12,047 bases of DNA, from positions 1-12,047 of the forward strand of contig JALHDK010000054.1 in NCBI GenBank assembly GCA_022838965.1, written 5' to 3'. Source of the stretch: Actinomycetales bacterium (lineage in GTDB: Bacteria > Actinomycetota > Actinomycetes > Actinomycetales > Actinomycetaceae). How positions within the stretch are numbered: the stretch's first letter is position 1; each line of letters begins with the position of its first letter. Below are positions 5,241 through 11,688 of this stretch, in pieces. A program made the translations under genes and the position numbers. The notes under the pieces were generated by a model. It saw only the letters and a program-made list of their open reading frames with translations. It was not told where the DNA came from and ran no database searches.

Positions 5241-6941
5241 TCAGCCGGGGCCGCCGAGCGGCTGCCACGTGGGATCGGGCAGGGTGCCGGTGAGCACCGC
5301 GATCACGAACCCCACTCCGAACAGCGCACACAGGCCCGCCAGGACGGCGCGCATGGCCGAGTACGGCAGCACGACAGCCATGATGGATCGGGCGCCCTCG
5401 CGCTGCACCGCCGCACCCGGTCCGAACCAGCCCACGAGGACGAACAGGACGGCCGCCGCCCACAGCAGGAGGCTCTCCCGAATGGGTGCCCACGCGCCCA
5501 GCACAGCCGGCGTGAGCAGGAAATCGCTGACCTGCAGGGCGATCCATGATGTCCCGCCCGCCAGCACCAGGAGGAATGCCGCGGTGAGGGCCGCGCGCAG
5601 CAGGTGCCAGGGTGTCGCGGCCACGGCGCGGGCGGTGTCCCCGCGCCTGAGGCCCCGCTTCATGCGCTGCGCGCGCAGGAACCGGCTCGCGTGGCCCACG
5701 GTTCCGGACAGCAGCATGAGTGTCGCCACGAGCAGGAGGGCAATGCCCGGCCAGGTGCCCGCGGCGGCCACCGCGAACCATCCCACGGCTGCGACCACGC
5801 CCGGGCGAGCGGGAGCGGGCACGATCCAGGCGGGGGGCGGCTGCCCCTCGCGCTCGCCCCAGGGCTCGGGCGACCATGGGCCTGACGGGGAGCCGGACGG
5901 GCCGGCCGGCGGACCCTCGGCGTCACGGACGGTGACGCGCGTGGCGGGGTAGCTCGGCGGCATCGCCGCCGGGGCCGGTGCCAGGACACGAGTGGTCCCG
6001 CCGGCCGGCAACGCCGCCGTCGCACCGCCCACCGGGAGGGCCGCCGTCGCACCGCCGGCGGGCAACGCCGCGGTCGCACCACTCACCGGCAGGACGGCTG
6101 TGGACGTGCGGTGCGGAGGCACCAGGGCGAGGGCCGCGAGCGCCTCGTCCAGGTCGCTCGCGCTCCACCGGCCATCGAGGACGGCGAGGACCGCGTTCGC
6201 GTCGAGGCGCTGGCGATGGTCGGGCTGCAGCGCGGCCCAGAGCGCGGTGCCGACGAGGTCCTCCAGCCCCTCGACGTCCACGGCGCCCGTGGACATCCGC
6301 TTCAGGACCGACACCGAAGGACCGGTGCCGAAAGGCTTGCGTCCCGTGGCGGCGAAGACGAGGACGGCCGCCCACGCCCACCAGTCGCCCGCCGGCGACG
6401 GCGCCGCGCCGTCCACCACTTCGGGGTCGAGGTACCCGGGTGTTCCGGTGACCATGCCGGGCTGGGTGAGCCGCGGATCATCCGCCACCTGCGCGATTCC
6501 GAAGTCGATCACCACCGGCCCGGCCGCGCTGAGCATCACGTTGCCGGGCTTGAGATCCCGGTGCACGACGCCGACGCGGTGGATGGCCGAGAGGGCGTCG
6601 GCCAGCCCATGCGCGAGGCCCGCGAGCTCGGCGGTGGAGAAGGGGCCGTGCGCTGCCACGTCCTCCTCGAGCGTCGGGCCGACGACGAGTTCCGTCACGA
6701 TGAACGCCTCCTCGCCGTCCACCTCGGCGTCCAGCACCCGGGCCACCCCTTTGCCGCGCACGCGATGCAGCAGGTCCACCTCACGGGCAAGGCGCGCCCG
6801 GGCGGACGGATCCCGCGAGATGTGGGGGTGGAGGACCTTGAGTGCGACCGGACGACCGTCCGCATCGTGCGCCTCCCAGACGGTGCCCATCCCGCCCGAA
6901 CCGATGCGGCGCACGAGCCGGTAGCCGCCGATCACCTCCAT
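5241..6941 (-). CDS. Serine/threonine protein kinase with multi-pass C-terminal membrane domain
   Basis: A 566-aa Hanks-type kinase. The N-terminal catalytic domain is complete: glycine loop GSGGMG (14-19), ATP-binding Lys35 (ALKVL), helix-C Glu54, HRDLKPGN (127-134) with catalytic Asp129, DFG (146-148), and activation segment GTPGYLDPE (166-174). After about residue 275 comes an Ala/Pro/Thr-rich linker with four 9-aa repeats (280-315), then four or five hydrophobic segments at about 380-413 (possibly two), 447-468, 490-509 and 529-551. There is no PASTA or other recognisable extracellular sensor domain, so the signal it senses is unknown. I chose the ATG at 6941 because the kinase fold begins at once (GGYRLVRRIG); only a weak GGAT precedes it, and the open frame further upstream lacks similarity. 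It is divergent from the sugar ABC ATPase gene and lies 57 bases upstream of the DsbA-like gene. Confidence 0.93.
   Translation of the reverse strand: MEVIGGYRLVRRIGSGGMGTVWEAHDADGRPVALKVLHPHISRDPSARARLAREVDLLHRVRGKGVARVLDAEVDGEEAFIVTELVVGPTLEEDVAAHGPFSTAELAGLAHGLADALSAIHRVGVVHRDLKPGNVMLSAAGPVVIDFGIAQVADDPRLTQPGMVTGTPGYLDPEVVDGAAPSPAGDWWAWAAVLVFAATGRKPFGTGPSVSVLKRMSTGAVDVEGLEDLVGTALWAALQPDHRQRLDANAVLAVLDGRWSASDLDEALAALALVPPHRTSTAVLPVSGATAALPAGGATAALPVGGATAALPAGGTTRVLAPAPAAMPPSYPATRVTVRDAEGPPAGPSGSPSGPWSPEPWGEREGQPPPAWIVPAPARPGVVAAVGWFAVAAAGTWPGIALLLVATLMLLSGTVGHASRFLRAQRMKRGLRRGDTARAVAATPWHLLRAALTAAFLLVLAGGTSWIALQVSDFLLTPAVLGAWAPIRESLLLWAAAVLFVLVGWFGPGAAVQREGARSIMAVVLPYSAMRAVLAGLCALFGVGFVIAVLTGTLPDPTWQPLGGPG
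5997..6104 (-). repeat. Four 27-bp repeats coding for 9-aa units in the kinase linker
   Basis: Reading the minus strand, the linker encodes STAVLPVSG, ATAALPAGG, ATAALPVGG and ATAALPAGG in tandem, followed by a decayed TTRVLAPAP. The unit is 27 bp, so copy-number changes keep the frame. The Thr-x-x-Leu-Pro pattern recurs in each unit and could be a phosphorylation or docking site; that is inference. Confidence 0.85.
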
Positions 6942-7153
6942 GTCATCCAGAATCTCACACCCCCCAGCGGGGCCCCAGTCCGGGGTGCCACCCACAAACC
7001 TTTTCCGATTTTTGAATCTCCCCTCGCGCGACCGCCCAGACCTGTGGAACAATGACGTGGACCGGCTCGCCGGTTTCTGTGTCAGCCACGATGGCTGGTA
7101 CCCCTCACAACGGATCGTCCGGCACGTACCTGCCGGTGAAGGGATGACATCTC
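6942..7153. promoter_or_regulatory. Divergent control region between the kinase and sugar-ATPase genes
   Basis: This 212-base gap is the largest in the window and must hold both start regions. On the kinase side it has G/C inverted repeats (6962-6972, CCCC-AGC-GGGG, running into GGGGCCCC). The middle contains an unusually A/T-rich block (about 6993-7017). On the ATPase side lie two compact inverted repeats (7061-7074 and 7083-7097). I could not find a -35/-10 pair with proper spacing in either direction. AACAAT (7048-7053) is a possible -10 for the ATPase gene. No recognised operator is apparent. Confidence 0.4.
7061..7097 (+). repeat. Two tandem inverted repeats in the ugpC leader
   Basis: ACCGG-CTCG-CCGGT (7061-7074) is a perfect 5-bp stem with a four-base loop and is followed by TT. 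CAGCCA-CGA-TGGCTG (7083-7097) is a perfect 6-bp stem with a three-base loop. They lie 56 to 93 bases before the ATG. They could be leader RNA hairpins or protein-binding sites; neither has a U-tract typical of a terminator. Confidence 0.5.
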
Positions 7154-8272
7154 ATGGCATCTGTAACGTTCGACAAGGCCACCCGGCTCTATCCGGGCTC
7201 CGAGCGCCCCGCGGTCGACAAGCTCGATCTGGAAATCGGCGATGGCGAGTTCCTCGTCCTCGTCGGCCCGTCGGGCTGTGGCAAGTCCACGTCGCTCCGC
7301 ATGCTCGCCGGTCTGGAGGAGGTCAACGCGGGCCGCATCCTCATCGGGACGCGTGACGTCACCAACGTCCCCCCGAAGGATCGCGACATCGCGATGGTGT
7401 TCCAGAACTACGCGCTCTACCCGCACATGTCGGTCGCCGACAACATGGGCTTCGCCCTCAAGATCGCCGGCGTCCCGAAGGCGGAGATCCGCGAGCGTGT
7501 CGAGAAGGCCGCCAAGATCCTCGACCTGACCCAGTACCTCGAGCGCAAGCCGAAGGCCCTGTCCGGTGGTCAGCGCCAGCGCGTTGCCATGGGTCGCGCC
7601 ATCGTGCGCTCGCCGCAGGTGTTCCTCATGGACGAGCCGCTCTCCAACCTCGATGCCAAGCTCCGGGTCCAGACCCGCACGCAGATCGCCTCGCTGCAGC
7701 GCAACCTCGGCGTCACCACGGTCTACGTCACCCACGACCAGACCGAGGCCATGACGATGGGGGACCGCATCTGCGTGCTGAAGGACGGGCTCCTGCAGCA
7801 GGTGGGCACTCCGCGCGAGCTGTATGACACCCCGAACAACGTGTTCGTCGCCGGCTTCATCGGCTCCCCCGCCATGAACATCGGCCGGTTCCACATCCAG
7901 GGCGACAAGGCGGTTCTCGGCGAGGCGAGCATCCCGCTCCACCGCGAGACCATCGCCGCGGCCGGCGGCAGCGAGATCACGATCGGTTTCCGCCCCGAAT
8001 CGCTCGACGTCGTCCCGGCCGGCACCCCCGGCTCCATCCCGGTGATGGTGAACCTCGTGGAGGAACTCGGCTCGGACGCCTTCGTCTACGGCGAACTGGT
8101 CGGCTCCAAGGAGCTGCACGACAAGCTCGGCTCGGGTGACGACTCCAGCCAGGTCGTGGTGCGTGTCGACCCGCGCAAGGTGCCGCGCAAGGGCGAGGTC
8201 ATCCACGTCGCGATCCGCGCCGGAGAGCAGCACAACTTCCAGTCCAGCACCGGCCAGCGTCTGCCCGACTGA
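7154..8272 (+). CDS. ugpC: MsiK/UgpC-type sugar ABC transporter ATP-binding protein
   Basis: A 372-aa ATPase of the MalK/UgpC/MsiK group (CUT1 family), which binds at the cytoplasmic face of sugar permeases and powers import by ATP hydrolysis. Visible: Walker A GPSGCGKST (38-46), Q-loop FQNYALYPH (83-91), signature LSGGQRQR (136-143), Walker B VFLMDEP (156-162), D-loop SNLDAKL (164-170), and H-switch VTHDQTEA (192-199). The regulatory TOBE-like domain runs from about 240 to 366 and includes IGFRPE (277-282). No permease or binding-protein gene is next to it, which matches actinobacterial MsiK, a single ATPase shared by several importers; the symbol ugpC follows common automated naming and does not mean glycerol-phosphate is the substrate. 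The ATG at 7154 starts the family's usual MASVTF; AAGGG upstream is somewhat far (about 10 bases). The gene ends in a strong terminator. Confidence 0.95.
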   Translation: MASVTFDKATRLYPGSERPAVDKLDLEIGDGEFLVLVGPSGCGKSTSLRMLAGLEEVNAGRILIGTRDVTNVPPKDRDIAMVFQNYALYPHMSVADNMGFALKIAGVPKAEIRERVEKAAKILDLTQYLERKPKALSGGQRQRVAMGRAIVRSPQVFLMDEPLSNLDAKLRVQTRTQIASLQRNLGVTTVYVTHDQTEAMTMGDRICVLKDGLLQQVGTPRELYDTPNNVFVAGFIGSPAMNIGRFHIQGDKAVLGEASIPLHRETIAAAGGSEITIGFRPESLDVVPAGTPGSIPVMVNLVEELGSDAFVYGELVGSKELHDKLGSGDDSSQVVVRVDPRKVPRKGEVIHVAIRAGEQHNFQSSTGQRLPD

Positions 8273-8287
8273 CCCCTGTGACCACGA

Positions 8288-8317
8288 GGGGGGAGGCGGC
8301 CACCGCCTCCCCCCTTT
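8288..8317 (+). terminator. Intrinsic terminator after ugpC
   Basis: GGGGGGAGGCGG (8288-8299), loop CCA, then the exact complement CCGCCTCCCCCC (8303-8314) and TTT. The 12-bp stem is perfect and very G/C-rich; the U-run is short, as is common in actinobacteria. It begins 16 bases after the ugpC stop. Confidence 0.9.
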
Positions 8318-8360
8318 CGTCGCCTGCACCACCCGCCCCGACTCCCACGAGAGTGTGACT

Positions 8361-9602
8361 GTGCCATCCCGTCTTCAGATGACCGCGGCGACACTCGATC
8401 CCGCACTGCTCGATCTGCCGTGGGGCACGGCTCTGGAGGAGTGGCCCCAGGACCTGCTGGTCGCCCTTCCCCGCGGCATCTCGCGTCACATCGTCCGGTT
8501 CGTCCGCCTCTCCGGCCAGGTCATCGCCATCAAGGAGATCTCCGCCGAGGTGGCCTTCCGGGAGTACGAGCTGCTCCGTTCGCTGCGCCGCATCGGACTG
8601 CCGAGCGTCGTCCCCGTGGGTGTCATCTCCGGACGCTACGACTCGCGCGACGAGCAGCTGAACGCCGCCCTCATCACCCAGCACCTCCAGTACTCCCTCC
8701 CCTACCGGGCCCTCTTCTCCCAACAGATGCGGCCCGAGACCGCGACGCGTCTCATCGACGCGCTCGCCGTCCTGCTCGTGAAGGTCCACCTCGCAGGGTT
8801 CTTCTGGGGCGACGTGTCGCTCTCCAACACCCTGTTCCGGCGCGATGCGGGCGCCTTCGCCGCCTACGTCGTCGACGCCGAGACCAGCGAGATCCACGAA
8901 CGGCTCACCGACGGCCAACGCGCCTACGACGTCGACCTCGCCCGCACCAACATCATCGGCGAGCTCATGGACCTGCAGGCGGGTGGCGTCGTCGACGAGG
9001 ACGAGGACGTGATCGGGATCGGGAACCGGATCGTGCAGCGCTACGAGGAGCTGTGGAGGGAGCTGACCGGCGAGGAGGTCTACGCAACCGCGGAGCGGTG
9101 GCGCATCACCGATCGCATCAACCGGCTGAACGCCCTCGGCTTCGACGTGGACGAACTGCACATCAGCACGTCCCCGGACGGCACCGAGGTGCGGCTCCGC
9201 CCCAAGGTGGTGGACGCCGGCCACTACCACCGGCAGATCATGCGCCTGACCGGCCTGGACGTCGAGGAGAACCAGGGGCGGCGAATGCTCAACGATCTCG
9301 AGGAGTACCGCGTTCTGGCCGGCCGGCAGGATCAGCCGCTCGAAGTGGTGGCCCACGAATGGCTCGCCAGCGTCTACCAACCGACCATCGAACTCGTCCC
9401 GCGCGAGCTGCGGGGGCGTCTGGCCGCGCCGCAGGTCTTCCACGAGATCCTGGAGCACCGCTGGTTCCTGTCGCAGCAGCAGCAACGGGACGTCCCCACG
9501 GCGGAGGCGGCCCGCTCCTACATCGACAACTACCTCCGGCCCCGCCGCGACGAACGCGTGTACCTCTCGGACACCACCGAGATGCCGCCCGTGGAGGACT
9601 GA
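8361..9602 (+). CDS. DUF4032 protein with kinase-like N-terminal domain
   Basis: A 413-aa actinobacterial DUF4032 protein of unknown function. The first half resembles the lipopolysaccharide-kinase/protein-kinase fold: a beta-3-type lysine in VIAIKEI (54-60, Lys58), a helix with VAFREYELL (64-72), a catalytic-loop-like HLAGFFWGDVSLSN (143-156, Asp151 and Asn156), and a DFG-equivalent VDAET (171-175, Asp172). The second half, from about residue 220 (RYEELWRELT onward), is the DUF4032 region, ending in a helical, charged tail. The key residues look conserved, so it may be an active kinase or small-molecule phosphotransferase; the substrate is unknown. I chose the GTG at 8361 because relatives, as I recall them, begin MPSRL; the GTG at 8355 and the ATG at 8379 are alternatives, and no start has a strong ribosome site. 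It follows the ugpC terminator by 43 bases and converges with the next gene, with four bases between the stops. Confidence 0.87.
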   Translation: MPSRLQMTAATLDPALLDLPWGTALEEWPQDLLVALPRGISRHIVRFVRLSGQVIAIKEISAEVAFREYELLRSLRRIGLPSVVPVGVISGRYDSRDEQLNAALITQHLQYSLPYRALFSQQMRPETATRLIDALAVLLVKVHLAGFFWGDVSLSNTLFRRDAGAFAAYVVDAETSEIHERLTDGQRAYDVDLARTNIIGELMDLQAGGVVDEDEDVIGIGNRIVQRYEELWRELTGEEVYATAERWRITDRINRLNALGFDVDELHISTSPDGTEVRLRPKVVDAGHYHRQIMRLTGLDVEENQGRRMLNDLEEYRVLAGRQDQPLEVVAHEWLASVYQPTIELVPRELRGRLAAPQVFHEILEHRWFLSQQQQRDVPTAEAARSYIDNYLRPRRDERVYLSDTTEMPPVED

Positions 9603-9606
9603 CCGC

Positions 9607-10755
9607 CTAGCTGCGGCGTCGCAACCATTCGTAGAGGACCAGTTCACCGACGCCGTCGACGACGAGGAGAACGCCCGTCGTCAGGGCCACCGCACGCCAC
9701 GGCGTGTCACGCCGGGCGGCCCGAGCGAGGAGGGCGACCCCTGCGAGTGTCTGGCCGACGCTCAGGGTGCGGGACACGACAGGGCGGCGCCGCTGGAACT
9801 CGTCGGCGAGTTCGACGAGACGCAGCTCGGACACGTCCTCCGCTGCCGCGCCGAGGGAGGACCGCAGGGCCTCCACGGGCCGGGCTGGCGCGACGGTCCT
9901 GACTCCGAGCACGTCACCGGCGGCCAGATCACCGTCGAGGAAGGCGGCGATGGCCGGATCGATCCCGAGCGCGCTGAACAACTCGCGGGGCCCGTCGGCT
10001 GCGGACGCGCCGAGCGCCGCCCCCACATCGGCCGCGCTCGCGGCAGGGAAGGCAGCCAGGATGGCGGCGACGACGTCGTCGTCGGACGCCAGCCGCGCGG
10101 CGAACTCCTGCTGCTCGGGGTCCGGACCGCCCGGCAGCACGACCTTCTCGGCACCCCAGGAGAACGTCACCGGATCGCCCCCGCGAGCCTGGACGTGCAG
10201 CGAGAGCTCCTCGCCGTCGCGAATCACCTGGACGAGCGGCAGCTGGTCGCCACCGACGCCGTCGAGACCGGGAAAGGCCCCGCCGGGCTCGGTGAGCACC
10301 GCGACACCGGGCTGGGTGTCCACCACGTGAAGGTTCTCCTCGAGAGCGCGGGCGAGACCCGGCACATCCGGGGCTCCCGCAGCCGGCAGCAGGGTCACCA
10401 CCCGCGGTCCCGCGTCGGCGGCCGTGCCCTCGTGGTCCTCGTGGTCGTCCGCGTGGAGGTCCACCTCCTGCTCGATCACGAGCTCGCCCAGCATGACGTC
10501 CACCCCGAAGCGCTCGGCGATGTCCTCAGCCAGCTCGTCGACCTCCAGACCCGACACCAGCGAGCCACCGCCGGCCGCGGCGACGCGGCCGTCCTCGTCC
10601 ACCCACAGCCGCAGCCCCACGAACCAGGGCGTCGCCGTCGGGAACTCCAGCACCGCGGGGATGGAGTGGCGGGTGAAGTAGTCCACCAGCGGATCCCGCT
10701 GCCCCGCCACGTCGGGGGCGAGGAGCGTGCCGTCGATGCGCTGCCACTGGGTCAT
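9607..10755 (-). CDS. Hypothetical protein with C-terminal membrane segments
   Basis: I do not recognise this 382-aa protein. Residues 1-100 look like a compact alpha/beta domain (TPWFVGLRLWVDEDGRVAAA, then ELAEDIAERFGVDVMLGELV). Residues 99-115 are Asp/His/Glu-rich (DLHADDHEDHEG). About 117-205 is another predicted globular part with hydrophobic strands. Residues 213-300 are Ala/Asp-rich and probably helical. The end carries two hydrophobic stretches, about 333-347 and 353-376, split by a basic RAARRDTPWR, and a basic tail RRRS. It may sit on the inner face of the membrane. I chose the ATG at 10755 because AAAGG lies upstream and because it overlaps the TGA of the preceding rlmB remnant as ATGA, suggesting translational coupling; the frame further upstream is within rlmB. 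Codon use matches its neighbours. Function cannot be assigned. Confidence 0.75.
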   Translation of the reverse strand: MTQWQRIDGTLLAPDVAGQRDPLVDYFTRHSIPAVLEFPTATPWFVGLRLWVDEDGRVAAAGGGSLVSGLEVDELAEDIAERFGVDVMLGELVIEQEVDLHADDHEDHEGTAADAGPRVVTLLPAAGAPDVPGLARALEENLHVVDTQPGVAVLTEPGGAFPGLDGVGGDQLPLVQVIRDGEELSLHVQARGGDPVTFSWGAEKVVLPGGPDPEQQEFAARLASDDDVVAAILAAFPAASAADVGAALGASAADGPRELFSALGIDPAIAAFLDGDLAAGDVLGVRTVAPARPVEALRSSLGAAAEDVSELRLVELADEFQRRRPVVSRTLSVGQTLAGVALLARAARRDTPWRAVALTTGVLLVVDGVGELVLYEWLRRRS

Positions 10756-11686
10756 GCCTGTGCCTTTCGGAGTCGGGCGATCTCGTAGAGTGCGATGCCG
10801 GTTGCCACTGCCGCATTCAATGATTCCACGGTCGAGGAGATCGGGATCCCCTGCCCTCGGCTCCGGTGACCACCACCAGCGGCCGATCGGCAAGGTGCAG
10901 GTCGGCGATCTCGACGGACCCCTCCGCGTCGAGTCCGACGACGAAGAACCCGTCCTCCTTCAGTTCCTCGAGCGTTCGGACGAGGTTCGTCACCCGCGAG
11001 ACAGGCACGCGGGCCAGCGCGCCGGCGGACACCTTCCACACCGTCGCCCCGACCCCCGCGGCCCGTCGCTGCGGGACGATCACGCCGTCGACCCCGAACG
11101 CGCCGGCGTTGCGCAGCACGGCCCCGAGGTTGTGCGGGTCGGTCACCCCGTCGAGGGCCACGAACAGCGGCGGCCTCACCTGCTCGAAGGCACGGGCGAC
11201 GACGTCGCGGACGTCCTGGTACTGGTACGGGGGCACCGCCAGCGCCAGGCCCTGGTGGCTGGCGCCGTCGGCGACGGTCTCGAGTTCCGCACGGCTCACT
11301 TCGAACATCGGCACGCCCCGGGCGGTGGCCGACCGGAGGACGGCCGACACCCGCTCGTCGTTCGTGAGGCCCGACGCCACGTAGACGCTGTGGAGCGGCA
11401 CGCCGGAGGCCACGGCCTCGTGGACGGCGTTCCGCCCGACGACGAACTCCGTGTCGGCCGGCAGCGCACGGACCCACGCGGGGGTCCGCCGCTTCGGCCG
11501 CGCCGCCTCGCGGCGTTCCGCCTCCACCCGGCGCTTGTGTGCCGGGTGGTGGACCCGTTCCTCGGCCCTGGGGGTGGGCCCGCGGCCCTCGAGGCCGCGG
11601 CGCCGCTGCCCGCCCGATCCCACGGTGGCGCCCTTCTTGCTGCCCGGCTTGCGCACTGCGCCCCGGCGTCCGGCATTTCCCGGCAT
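10752..11686 (-). pseudogene. rlmB: 23S rRNA 2'-O-methyltransferase RlmB (TrmH/SPOUT family), frameshifted by an internal deletion
   Basis: RlmB methylates a 23S rRNA guanosine (Gm2251 in E. coli) with S-adenosylmethionine. The N-terminal basic region (MPGNAGRRGAVRKPGSKKGA), the substrate-binding domain (FVVGRNAVHEAV, 81-92) and SPOUT motif 1 (DGVTDPHNLGAVLRNAGAFG, 179-198) are normal. At GAEGRG (275-280) the frame breaks: the family continues with about 14 residues of the type xSRLVRETCDxVVx before IPISSTVESLN, but here GAEGRG runs directly into the IPISS codons in another frame (junction near 10847/10848). Read as is, translation ends at 10817 with a foreign tail SRSPRPWNH (289 aa). The remaining C-terminus, IPISSTVESLNAAVATGIALYEIARLRKAQA split over the other frame, ends at 10752. 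About 43 bases seem to be missing. The start at 11686 has AAGGG upstream and lies two bases after the cysS stop. A true mutation and an assembly error are both possible. Confidence 0.85.
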
Positions 11687-11688
11687 CG

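Noticed and set aside
5997..6104. Repeats in the kinase gene as a possible CRISPR or mobile element
   Set aside because: They are contiguous 27-bp units without spacers, in frame, and code for a normal low-complexity linker.
7082..8332. Minus-strand open frame of about 416 codons across the sugar ATPase gene
   Set aside because: Shadow of the ATPase, which has every ABC motif; the frame crosses the terminator hairpin and shows no family features.
8199..9647. Minus-strand open frame of about 482 codons across the DUF4032 gene
   Set aside because: Antisense shadow produced by high G/C third positions; it overlaps the ends of three real genes.
10752..11686. Programmed ribosomal frameshift in rlmB
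   Set aside because: A frameshift alone would still leave about 14 conserved residues missing, and no slippery site with downstream structure is needed in this family; a deletion explains both facts.
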